Below are positions 10,055-21,475 of a stretch of DNA of 64,000 bases, in pieces. The stretch covers positions 124,001-188,000 of the forward strand of contig CBFFRP010000408.1 of assembly GCA_965644295.1 (NCBI GenBank), given 5' to 3'. The DNA is from Paraphysomonas bandaiensis (Eukaryota; Chrysophyceae). The notes beneath the pieces were generated by a model. The model was not told the origin of the DNA. It saw nothing but the letters and a program-made list of their open reading frames with translations, and made no database searches. The position numbers and the translations under genes were made by a program. Position 1 is the stretch's first letter; every line of letters starts with the position of its first letter.

Positions 10055-13000
10055 TGGTAGCAGACGGTAGTTCCGCAAGTAGTTCGGAATGGAAACACCT
10101 TCCGAAGTTCGATCAGTTCGGTGTTGTGAACTGGACGAAGCGATTGAGAGTTTGGCTTATGAGAAAGAATCGGAACCATCTTGGGTTGGAAGAGCGACCG
10201 CATCGACCTGCTGACAATGCGTCCACAGCTGTGAAAAACAAGTATAAGGAAGACCTCGACAAGTGGTTGGAGAGAAAAGACACCTGCATCAGTTCCATCT
10301 TCGAAGCTGTTCAACCTGTTGCGGAGGCGCTTGAGATTGTTGATCAATACTTCCGAGAGAAGGACATGCTTCCACCTGATGATCCTGATAAGGAGATGTT
10401 AGCAAGTGAATTGGTAAATAAATTGGTTATTAGATTTCGTGGGGAAACCCAGTACGAATTGGTGGAACTGAATAAACAGTTTGCGTCATTTAGAATTCTA
10501 CAGGGGGAGCTGGTGTGAACAGCCATTGATCGACTGAACGGAATTGTCCAAAAAATGACGGAACTTGGTGAGCCGCCAACTGACGTATCCAAAAAAACGA
10601 AGCTGCAGACTGCGCTGGAAACGAGGAAGGATCTGGAGCAGCTGTACACAAACATCTACCTGAAAGGTGATATTTCATTTAATGAGATGATCACCATTTG
10701 TAGGCGCTTCGACCAGGCAAAGGGTCTACCACAGGAGTCTTCTGCACCGGAAGTACATTGGAATTCTTCTGATCAAGAGGTAACATGCTCATACTCTAAA
10801 TGTGGAAAACGAGGTCACACGCAGAAGAACTGCTGGATGAAGAAGAAAGATCTGAAGATCTCCCAAATGAAGCGCAATGGTAAAAACAAGCATCGAAGCC
10901 AACAAGCAGAATCCAAAAGAAGTAAGTCAAAGAATGGCGCTGATGATGATGGATGCTTTGTGTGTGGCGTATCTGGACATCGAGCTCATGAATGCAGACA
11001 TCGAGCTCAAGTTCGAAAAACAAGGAAAGCGGAGGATTCTGTTAACAAAAAACGACTTTTTTCCGAAAAAAACGGTACGATGGAAAGGCCCATCAAAAAG
11101 AGCTCGGACTGGAATCGTTATCTTCAAAGAGAGGAGCAAGAGGATGATTCTGTGCACATGTTGTTATATGATGAATCGAGTAACTTAGAAGTGAATGTTG
11201 CAGATGAGGTGCTGCATACTTCTGAAGACATTGTATTTCTAGACAGCTGCGCGTCGAAACAACTCTTCATCATCAAGAACAGTGATATTCTACAGACATT
11301 TGTTGCAGACGAAGGGACCATTCAGACAACCAAAGCGGGATCCAGCTTACGATATACTGGCTCAGGCAACTATGGTGACTGGACAAAATTAAAGGTATGC
11401 CCCGACTCAGTCAAGAATATTTGTTCGGGAGGGATGCTTCGTACGCTTGGATATGGACTTCAGCTGCTAGAGACCCCAAAAATAGTGCGATTGGATAATA
11501 CAGAAGTTATTCTTGAAGCTAGGTATTCAGATAATGGAATGCCCTTCGTTGATCTAAAGGACTTGTTGGAGTTACCTGACTTGACGAGTTTAGCTGCAGA
11601 AGTACATCTATCGGATAAAACAAATGAAGACCCTCTGGAATTGCTTCACAAGCGATGCGGGCATGTCAGCAAGCGCAAGCTTTTAGAAGCTTTCAAACAT
11701 CGGTTGTTCACAGGGAGTGGCCTTAACAGATCCCATCTGAGTAAGAAGAGTCTTCAGAAAACCAAGGGTATCTGCAAAGCCTGTGCAAAGTCGAAGATTA
11801 CCAGAATCTCGTTTCCTGGGAAGAGTGATGAAGAGCTACAGGCGACAAGGTTTCTGGAAAAAGTAACTGTCGATATAGGAGTATATTTCAATTGTCCATC
11901 TCGACAGGGATACCGGTATGTATTAGCGTTGACAGATGTGGCCACCAAGGAATGCTGGGAGTTTCCGTTGAAAACTCGGACCGCAAGTGAGGTGTTGGAG
12001 CACATTAGGAATTGGGTCGAGGTTCTTCTTCCCAAGTATCCAGGAGTTCATCGACTATCTGTGTATCATGCCGACGGGGGAGCCGAACTCATTGATAAGT
12101 CTATTCAGGAGTATCTTCACAGCAAGTTTGGCGCCTCAATTACGTGGAGCTCTACAGACTCACCTGAGATGAATGGCGTGTCTGAGAGACGCTTTCGAAC
12201 CGCGGGAGAGATGACTCTTGCAATGCTGTCAGATGCTGGATTCCCAGTTCCATTCTGGTGGGATGCCTACGTATATGCATCTGAAATTATTCGCATGATG
12301 CCCACTCGGACCTATCGCGGATGGATGTCTCCCATGGAGTGTGTACCTGGGGGTTCTGTTCCAGATTTATCCAGTTTGCGTCGATGGGGGTGTAAAGCTT
12401 ATGTGAAGACTCCCAGGGGTGATCGTCGAAAAAATTGGCAAGGCAAATCGCAGATTGGATATTTTTTAGGTCTCTCCAAAAAGAAGAGGGGATACAGAAT
12501 ATGGCTAGGAGAGTCCGAAGTTGTGTCAATACATGTGTTATTCGACGAAAGCATTCCCCCCAGAGAGAAGGAGTATTTCGAGGAGCTGGAGGCTGCGTTA
12601 GTTAAACATGATCCCCAGGCTCGACAGGTTGAAGAGTTCAACCATTTGATTGGATCTTACCATACCGATGAGGGTTTCCTGTTTAGGACTACGAGAGTCG
12701 TGGTTCGGAAAGGTTTGATCGTGGCTTATAGAGCCTTAGTAACTGCTGGTAGAGAGCAGTTGGAGGAGAAGACTCCGATACATATAGCTGATGTAGTGAA
12801 ACTAACTCAGTCGTATAATTTGCGCAGGTGGCACGAAAATCCTGCGACCCGTGACGATGGGGCAGGTGGTGAGGAGCGATCGATGCCGGCTGGGGGTGGG
12901 ACACCCAAACAGTCTACGGCAGATGACTCATCAGGGAGTGAGCAGACTCCATGTGCCTTACCCGAGAGAAGCGTGAGCACTTCGTCTAGAGAGACAAGTG

Positions 13001-14805
13001 TGTGTGTCCCTAGTAGTCAAACTGCTAATCCGCCAGCTGCTATAAGCAAGAGGGTACGAACCCAAAGAGTGATGACCAACGTGTCTACTCTGGGTGAAAT
13101 CAACTTCCTGTGTGGGGAAGATGCCGTTAATATGTGTAAGGCAAGTGATGACTCATTGATTACTGACCCGTCTGATTATAGGGAGCCTGAGTCATACGAA
13201 GAGTCTCTTCAGTGTAGTGATGCAGACAAATGGAAGGAGGCGCGCAGATTAGAACGGAATGCACTTTTTCAGCGTGAAGTGTTTGAAGTAGTAGAAACTC
13301 CGCCTGATGCACGACCTCTTAAATCTCGTTACGTATATAAGCGAAAGTACAATAAGGATGGCTCCATCAAGAAGCATAAAGCACGACTTGTAGCACTTGG
13401 GTACGGTCAACAATCTGGCGTCGATGTGGACAACACATTTGCCCCTGTAGTCAAGAGTATATCTGTTCGGTTGATTCTGGCGTTGGCTCTTGTGTTCAGT
13501 ATGTTTGTGCATCAACTCGATGTCTCCAGTGCGTTCTGTTATGCCGATATTGAAGGCGACGTTTACATGAATCCTACTCCAGATTTTCAACTTCCACCTG
13601 GACATTGTTTTAAATTGAAGAAATCTCTATATGGACTCCGTAGTTCACCACGATCATGGTGGAAAACCATAAACAAGTTCATCAAATCCTTGGGATTTCG
13701 ACCGTGTGTGTTAGAACCTTGCTTGTATCATGCTGTATATAAAGGTCATAAAGTGTATCTCACCATATATGTGGATGACATCGTCATCGCATGTGCTGAC
13801 CTTAATATTATTACAGAAATAAAAGCTAGATTCTGCGAACGATTCGACATGACGGATATGGGAGCCGTTGAACATTTCCTGAATGTTCGTGTCACGCGAG
13901 GACAGGATTTCATTCAGCTGGATCAGCAGACATATGCGGAGAAAATTCTTCTCAAATTCGCTGATTTCCTCGGTCCCTCATCAAAAATCCGAAAGTCGCC
14001 GCTACCCCTCGATGCAATGGACAGAATTAATCAAGCAGACAGCGATCTCACACCTGAGGAGAAAGAGGGAGTAGATAATTATCCTTATCGCAGCCTACTG
14101 GGTGCCATGTTATATCTATCTATGAATACCCGCCCTGATATTGCATATGCAGTTGGTTTGTTATCTAGATATGCATCTAAGCCTACCCGGGCTACATGTT
14201 ATTTAATGACGTACCTATTGCAGTACGTTAGGGGTACAGTTCGAAAGGGTATTCGGTTCAGTAGTAAGCACTTCGACATGCACATCTTTACTGATGCAGA
14301 CTGGGCTGGCGATGTGGTGTCACGCCGATCTACGACTGGATACATAGTATTTGCCGCCGGTGGACCACTTATCTGGCAGTCCATTTTACAGGCTACCGTT
14401 TCAACGTCATCAATGCAAAGTGAGTATCAGGCTATGTATGCTGGCATGCAAGAACTGGTATGGCTTCGGGGGGTGTTGGACGAATTAGGACTTCGTCTAC
14501 GCGAACCCACACCATTTTTCTTGGATAGCCAGAGTGCTCGTGACTTAGCATTGAATCCGGTGTTCCATAAGCGTTCAAAACACATCGAGATCAAATACCA
14601 TTGGGTTAGGGAACACGTAGATCCAGATGGCCTCTTTAACACTGCCATATTGTACCACGTTGGAACAGATGATCAGACAGCAGACATATTCACGAAATCG
14701 TTGTGTGGTGTAACTTTCGAGAAACACAGGAAGAGATGCCTAGGAGAGGATCGAAAATCATCTGTTGAGGTTATTAGAGAAAAGACGTTCAAACGACGTA
14801 AGTGA
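10039..14805 (+). pseudogene. Copia gag-pol polyprotein with one in-frame TGA
   Basis: A single frame of 1589 codons is interrupted only by TGA at 10516-10518, after about 159 gag codons. The next ATG in the same frame is 10555. Gag carries two zinc knuckles: C-x4-C-x4-H-x4-C near 10789 and canonical CFVCGVSGHRAHEC near 10954. The protease active site reads LDSCAS near 11248 instead of the usual LDSGAS. A GAG-pre-integrase H..H..C-x2-C domain follows near 11630-11800. Integrase has TVDIG, HADGGAE and PEMNGVSERRF (DD35E). Reverse transcriptase has YVDD near 13770. RNase H has FTDADWAGD and later conserved acidic/His residues. Apart from the stop the protein looks intact. The stop may be a recent nonsense mutation, or a readthrough codon that sets the gag:pol ratio. 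Confidence 0.9.
10055..10067 (+). promoter_or_regulatory. Putative minus-strand primer binding site
   Basis: TGGTAGCAGACGG directly follows the LTR end. It resembles the TGGTATCAGAGC type used by copia elements that prime on initiator-Met tRNA. The site overlaps gag coding sequence. The match is partial, so the tRNA identity is uncertain. Confidence 0.55.
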
Positions 14806-14939
14806 TCAGTTGACTGTACTGTGAGACTAGCTGAAATGTCGGAGTCATACGTCCACCTGTTTGTCCTGTTTGGTTTCGGTGGTTGCGTATCCGTCAGTTA
14901 TGTCTTGTGATGTGAAGAGTCTATCTACAGCTTTGAATT

Positions 14940-14948
14940 GAGAGGGAG
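14940..14948 (+). promoter_or_regulatory. Polypurine tract of copia element
   Basis: GAGAGGGAG lies immediately 5' of the right LTR, at the expected place for the plus-strand primer. Confidence 0.75.
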
Positions 14949-15267
14949 TGTTGAGTTCTGCTATATGAGAGCAATTGAAAGCTGTAGTTATAAGGTATTT
15001 AAATTACTGTATTATACAGTTGTAGTCTTGTTAATCGTATTGTGAGAATGAATGACGATAAGCACATAGCGGTAAAACGGAATATTGTGACGATGCAAGT
15101 TGTAGTGACGATGTAAGATCGTCGTACGAGAAATGAGTGGTAGTGGAGACAACATGATATTGATGAATGATAAGAGACATTGATTATAATTTATAATTCT
15201 CAGCTTTGAGTATAAGTTACCTTCTGTTGTTAAGTTAATACTTCTCATATAATGTCAAACCTTGACA
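14949..15267 (+). repeat. 3' LTR of copia element
   Basis: 319 bp with the same sequence as 9736-10054 by visual comparison. It is followed by the CTATA target duplication. Confidence 0.95.
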
Positions 15268-15306
15268 CTATATTCATATTGAGCTTTAAACTACACTGCA
15301 ACTTCT

Positions 15307-15711
15307 TTTTTTTATTGAAAGTCTTATTATTAGCAATAGGCGTTCTTAAAAACCTGCACCAACTTAGTAGCTATATGAATGCTAGACAAACTAGTTAGAC
15401 CTCTACCTGTAACTAATCAGTACGCACTCTTTTATCCTACTATTTAACGCTACGGAAGCTGCTTGTGCGTCGCCGCAAGCACCAAGGTGCGACCACTTCC
15501 GCTCTGAGTTCTTAAGGTGAACATCCCGGATGCTTGACTTCAGCAGGCAGCCCAATACCCCAGTTACCCTTGAGGTGGGCCCTGTCCCGTGGCCCTGTGG
15601 GCCCATTCCCGGATGCCTGTTTATTCGTCAGGGCCCAAAGAAGTGACACTTATTGGTGTCCCTTGTACCACACAAGCATTCGGCTATGAGTGGGCAGAAC
15701 AATATCTGCTG
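15307..15711 (-). mobile_element. R1 retroposon, poly(A)-tailed, 5'-truncated
   Basis: 405 bp inserted on the minus strand into repeat C copy 2. It is flanked by a perfect 10-bp duplication TGCAACTTCT (15297-15306 and 15712-15721). The poly(A) tail appears as the T-run starting about 15306. The body matches 42771-43000, where the family extends further 5', so this copy is 5'-truncated. Tail, truncation and target duplication together are the signature of target-primed (LINE-type) retroposition. It contains a conserved frame segment (VTGVLGCLL, SIRDVHLKNS) but no RT domain is visible. It could be a SINE or a LINE tail. Confidence 0.8.
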
Positions 15712-15789
15712 TGCAACTTCTAATATTTATTGAATGCATACAATAGCTCGCAATAGTTGCCAAGTACAGTAAATTTCAATGCCAATATT

Positions 15790-17344
15790 CTCGTAGAAGG
15801 AGAACCGCTAATGCTACTGATAATAGGTGAAGTACCAGTCAGGGCTGCGTATCAATTAATTGGCGCAGGTTGTAGTCAATTATAATTGCAATTATTACGT
15901 GCTGTCTCAATTTCAATTATTGAAATTAATCAATTAATTGCTAAGAACTAAACTACATTACCTGCAAATATAGCTACCTCAACTGTCATTTCATTCTAGA
16001 GGCGACGGTTTATGCGTAATTCTAAATGCAAATCAGTCACAATAATCATAGGTCTATTGAACAACCTTTCAACCTCATTGGTTGTAATATGCAAGTGCTT
16101 CATGCTGCGGTAACGCGTTTGCTGGTGAAAACGTGCTCGCTTCCGCTGCCTGCTACCATCAATCTAACGTTGCGCTGTGTCGTCATTCTGAACTAGACTC
16201 TCACTGCCATCATCCGTCAACGTTCCTTGCTGCACGCCCATCCATCAACTATCAAACCGAAATGCATTGGAAGCATTTCATTGATCTTGCATTCGACGTC
16301 TATGTCCAAGACTTCCATATATATACCTCATCAATGTTTTACTCAACCTGGTGTTCTGTCGTGTCAATGGTTTTTCCACGAAAGAAAAAAAGGAAGATCC
16401 TCTATTTTTACACATATACTCCAATCAGTGATACGCATTCCACGCTTAAGGTGATACTTTGCCCTCGACATATTTATCCATCACACCACCACCTTGCCGG
16501 GCAGCCAAAACTTTAACTTTCCATCCCTCGTGCTTGAGATCATGATGCGACATGCTGCTCCACCCAAAGCCTTTCTTTCGTTTCAGAACACCTTTTCCTA
16601 CAGGGCACTTCCGGAATTGCCATGTCTCTATTGCAACCTCTCCGTTATTATCACTTATTTTCTCAAACAACACTCGTGCAATGACTTCTGGTGCCAGATT
16701 CTTGCACATATGGTCAATTATTTAAGTGGATTATTATAATAATATATATGTATATTAATATAGTTATTATTGTTAAATTATTGAACTCCATGAATCAGAG
16801 GAATGGAATAAGCAATTGTCGGACTGTTGATACGAGAATCTTGTGTTTGATGTATAAATGATGAATATTCCAAGAAGATGAATATTTTAGCATAATACAG
16901 CATTATATTATTTGCTGTAAAATTAAAAGGGTTTCCGTGATTCCGGCCTATTGCAACATCTAACATTTATTAAATTGTTCTATTGATATATATGCTGTGT
17001 ATGTCAATCCAGGACATATTAATTTCACAATATAAACTTTACTTCTATAATAATTGTAATGAGTTGAGTAAATGTTTAATCAATTATTTTTTAATCCCTA
17101 AGTCTATTAAGACGCAGTCTTGATAGTAGATTTTTAAACGGAAGGTATGCACTTAAGATCATTAAAACATAATTCCCGCGAATAATAAAGAGATTATTAA
17201 TTTATACTTGTAGTAGCAGAGTATTAACGGAATTACGGTAAGAGATATATATAGTGAAATTATGATGTTGTAGCACTGTGATTGAGGAACCACATCAATC
17301 ACCAACGCCAACATTCTGTTCTACAAATCGTATCTTTAACTGTT
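15790..17344. other. Intergenic with overlapping short frames
   Basis: No gene is supported. An 87-codon minus frame at 16446-16709 (K/R/G-rich, with VAIETWQF and GFGWSSMSHHD) has coding-like composition and could be one exon or a decayed fragment. I found no in-phase neighbours. A 127-codon plus frame overlaps it at 16133-16516 and is probably its shadow. 16730-17340 is very AT-rich. Confidence 0.35.
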
Positions 17345-17633
17345 GGAAATTGCTCGTTTTAAACTAGATCACAGAGAGAATTTGTCGTTAGACTAGATAG
17401 ATTAATTAATATCGTTTACGCGAAGTTGTGATAAACAACACAAACTCATTTTGTTCCACGCATAATCTCCTACATATGTGAACCTCACGTTACTGAACAT
17501 ATCTTGAAAGATCAAACTAATTCAGTTTCTCAATATTACCACTGCATTTGTACATCACTAAATTTCACTGTATTCTCGTACATTGTCTTCAAATGACATA
17601 TTGAATATACTAGAATAAGATCCATATTCTAAT
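17345..17633 (+). repeat. Dispersed repeat B, copy 2
   Basis: About 290 bp closely matching 161-452 in the same orientation, with scattered substitutions. Similarity ends at both copies near CCATATTCTAAT. Confidence 0.75.
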
Positions 17634-18060
17634 ATTAACAGCTACTATATTTTCTGTGTATACTTTTAATAGCTACTCCTATAGTGTAGTCCTGTATATT
17701 CTGTATTTCATTGCTACATAGAATACAGGATAGCTGGCTTCAACAAACTTCAAGTACGTACGTAGGAGTTGGTTGTAGTTCATAGAGACACCAGGCGTAA
17801 AGGTACATTGAACTTTATTAGTTAGGGTGCTAATACATCAGCGCCCCAGCGCGATAACACATCAATACTCTCTGTATTCAGTAATATTTTTCTCGGGACT
17901 CAGTGAATGGTGAATGGATTCCAAGGTCTCATACATAGTATAATATATTAAACATATTGTTTTCCTTAAAAGATAATATTGGTACAAATACATGGAAGTT
18001 CTCAAATATACATATAAACATAAACCCCACAAAATAATATTACACACGTAAAATATCGAT

Positions 18061-20828
18061 TTAATCTGTTGTATTGAGACTCTTGGTTGCCACAGTAACA
18101 CCTTTATACACTGTAAATTCTTTATGGTATTTTAGCCTTGACGCTTTCCACTCATCAGGGAAAAACTCTTTCGTAATACCTTTCAGTTGCTTCACATGCT
18201 TAGGTGGCTGCATTCTACTGACTCCCACAAGGCTTCCTATCTTTCCTTTGCACTCATTACCAGTTGCTACTTGCCACATTAGTGTTTTAGGAGACTTGGC
18301 TCGCTCACTGAGCACCCGCGGTGTGTAGGTAGGAGATCGCGGGCCACGACTAGATGAGATAACCCTATCACATTGTTCTGTCTGGGCTTCATCTTCACAA
18401 ACATCGTTTTCAAGATTACTAGCAGCTTCGACATCTTCATCATTGATTGGTGGAGGAGAACCTATATTATTTTCATAATTATTGGCTGTCTGCGAGCCAA
18501 CCTTAGAACTTTCGTCTGAATGTACACTTGATTCGTCATGTAATTCTGCCCAGTGCTCAGCGTGGTTAAATCCATTCTCCATCAAGGTATCTGTTGACGG
18601 GAACTGAAACAATGGTTTCGGTTTTGTGCGAGTCCTCCTAGCATTCAAGCCTTTTCTATTTCGGACAGGAAGTCCTTGAGAGACACTTCCCCTAGAGTTG
18701 ATATGTACATGCATACCCGCCACAGAATGATGAATAGTGTCGATGGCATGCTTTGGACATCGATTCTGCCACACATCATGCGGACTAACATACTCATGGT
18801 GGGGCACAGAATTCCAACATTGGTCACAATAGGATCTCTCGCACTCATCACACCACATTGAAGCGAAGGAAGTGCACTGTGCGCAGGGTACACGACTTTT
18901 GATCTCGAATTCTTTGTCTTGCTTTCGCCTGCAATGCATAACAATGAATCCCGAGTCATAGCTTTTGTAGTAAACATAGAGTATAATAAACTATTGGAGT
19001 CAAATAGCAGCAACAGTGCTAAAGCTTACCTCACATGGCCCGGTACCTCATACTTTGCCCCAGTGGATGGACGTTCAGATAAGCAGTTGGCACCACCTAA
19101 ATACCTGCAAAAACTATGAGTAATCTCTGCGCTAAATTAATAGTGGTAGTGGTATGTCATTCCGTACTACACAATATAAAGTATCGTATTTTGCAGTAAA
19201 TGGTAAAGTACATGAGATATGACTTATAGGAGGTAATTATACCGAGGACAACTTGCTAACCTGCTGGGCATATCAGGACTGGTCACGTCCCGAGAGGATT
19301 CTCTCGACTGCGTTCGTGAAACTACAATTATATCTTTTGCATCATCACCTGTAGATTCCACTGTACCTATCCGCTCGGCACCCTGAACAGATGAATGGAA
19401 TTTCGAACCGCAGTCGTAGATTTTATCTTTTCGTGACATAAGCTTTTCCCTAGTGTGACTGAAAGATGTCGCCGACTCAGCATCCACTATTTGGTGATCT
19501 AATCGATACAGATCACTCTCTACACCTCCTGTTGTGTGCAATCGCGTTTGATTGTAAAACTTGGCCTTTAAGGAGGCGGGGCTCTCAGCAGAGTGAGCAT
19601 TTCTTTTTGGTATTTTCGCGAGTTCGAATGCCGACGGACTCACAGGCGAATCTGTAATATCCGGACCTGACACTTTGAGATCCGTGCGCACCGACAAGCC
19701 ACTCATTATACCAGATTCATTAGACTCTCCGTCAGCGGAATTAGATGTCTTCTTATGAGGAGACATATCCGGGGTTGCATCGCAATATGTGTCAGAACTG
19801 CTCGTGTTTCCACTACGATGGTTAGGAGAATGGGATCTATGGCTTGATGGCATATCAACTCTTATTACAGTAGAGTTCGACGGTGATGTGGCAACATAGG
19901 CAGACCTAGAAGAATTCTCTACCTTTGACGACGAGGTAGAAACTTTTAGCTGGTTCTGTAACACGTAAGAAGGAATAGGGGAATTCGACTCATGTTTTTG
20001 CCTCTTCACAACGATATCTTCTAAATCCGTTTGAAGCTGATTTAAGCGTTGTAAAGGTGAAATTCCGTGTCCATATCGGCGCATCCTTAGTTGCTCCCGA
20101 ATTTTGGCGTTGCGTATGCGACTGGCATGTCCTTGAGGCATCGTGTGACCCAGAGCTGGACCAATCACCATATGAAGTCTATCGTTCACATTTCGCAGTG
20201 TTTCATCAAATCTAACCTACAGATAATCATATCACCCATCAATATATAGATATTATAATAGAACCTGTGAGATTATTGCAGGTGTGGTTGGCGCAGCAGT
20301 TCGTGCCCTGGAATTCGCCTGGCTGATATCAAACTTGGAGACATTCATGAGTGCACTGTCTGCCACATCATGATTGGCGCGCCCCTTAACACGAATTGTA
20401 TCTGGGAGTGAAGTGAGAGTATTTGATAAGGGCGGTTTGCTTTTACGGTTTGGAAAAGGACTCGGAAAATCAGAATGTTGGTAACTGACAGACGGCTGAA
20501 CACCGAATATATTTGCTGACGTCTGTCGGGTGTTATTCTCAGGAGAGGAAGGTTTGTCTATTGATACATCCGGACCTGGCCAAGACTTATCCACACCTCT
20601 AGAAGTAAGGTCCCTTGATGTCGCGGTGACAACCATGTGCATCGGGCTAAGAGGTCTGGATACATTGTGTATAACTGCATATTCCGATTCACGAGGTCGA
20701 TAGCCCTCAAAAGATGAACGAGATGTGTTCGATTTCATCGAACCAGAATTCATGTCCTCGTCGGTGGCTCGGTTACTCGTCATAATTTCACTCACTATAC
20801 GGTTACTATGAACTTCGACTATCGACAA
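18061..20828 (-). CDS. B-box zinc-finger protein with long disordered region
   Basis: Four minus-strand exons (20265-20828, 19261-20216, 19030-19104, 18061-18928) encode about 820 aa. The first ~530 residues are Ser/Thr/Asp/Pro-rich and low in hydrophobics, probably disordered, with S-P and S-R clusters. A zinc module at about residues 546-580 has the B-box pattern C-x2-C-x7-C-x2-C-x4-C-x2-C followed by a His-His pair and a later His (CAQC, WCDEC, YCDQC, PHHEY). The C-terminal ~200 residues are again polar, ending in a basic stretch. B-boxes mediate protein-protein contacts in TRIM and plant BBX proteins. No RING or B30.2 is seen. The start is the first ATG in frame. It is divergent from the kinesin and shares a 650-bp upstream region with it. 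Confidence 0.8.
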
Positions 20829-21475
20829 CTGTTACTAATGTAGTCTGAGTAGAAACTAATAAGCAATAACACACATCGTGCAAGAAGTAACACTGCAACA
20901 GCAGTTTAAGGGACATATATACTGCAATAGATGCACTCTAACGGCATATAAACTCACTGTGCAGTTCATGCATTAACGTTTCCATACATAACACACACCT
21001 TCAAACCCACACACACCTCCGCCTCAACTCTGCAGCCCACAGCAGTTACAGTGACAACAGGCATATATGGATATACACACAAATACAGAGCGTATTCCAC
21101 AGAGTACATATATCGCCAACTGCTGATGATATTTTGTTGTATCCTTCAAAAATAAATAAAAATTACCGATATTAGTGAATACTTCCTATAAATACCCGTT
21201 TTCTCATATATATCTACAATAAAATACTGACTTTCTATGGCGACATGTGAGTGTCAGTGTATTTCAGTATTCAGAGTAGCTGATAATTCCTCTCAAAATT
21301 TAAGGCAGACTAGAGCTCATTAGCTCACAACTCTCCCTCACCTGAGCGATATACAGGAGCACCAAGGTATAAATGTCACGCTATACAAACCAGTGTTTGA
21401 ATTGAACTGAACCTCTCCTGAGCTGCTGTGTTGTCTGGTCATATTAATTAAGCTACAGACTCTATATAGGAGGAC
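20829..21475. promoter_or_regulatory. Divergent intergenic region between B-box and kinesin genes
   Basis: 647 bp separate the two divergent starts, so it probably holds both promoters. It is rich in ACAC/TATAT runs. I cannot identify a specific factor site or a confident TATA element. Confidence 0.35.

Larger units (their letters stand above)
9736..15267 (+). mobile_element. Ty1/copia LTR retrotransposon, full length, recent
   Basis: A complete 5532-bp element has 319-bp LTRs at 9736-10054 and 14949-15267 that look identical by eye. LTR ends are TGTTG...TTGACA. The 5-bp target duplication CTATA is at 9731-9735 and 15268-15272. Domain order is gag, protease, integrase, RT, RNase H, so it belongs to the copia superfamily. 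A primer-binding-like site follows the left LTR and a purine tract precedes the right one. Identical LTRs imply a recent insertion. One in-frame TGA at 10516 interrupts gag. Confidence 0.97.

Noticed and set aside
10516-10518. Reassigned TGA (alternative nuclear code)
   Set aside because: Host genes with clear C-termini end in TGA (ABC transporter, VWA kinase, FEN1), so TGA is a stop here.
10042-14648. Many antisense frames of 60-118 codons within the copia element
   Set aside because: They are shadows of the gag-pol frame and lack domains.
16133-16709. Possible gene (127-codon plus or 87-codon minus frame)
   Set aside because: The minus frame looks somewhat coding-like, but no neighbouring exon or family could be found, so it is only noted in the gap entry.
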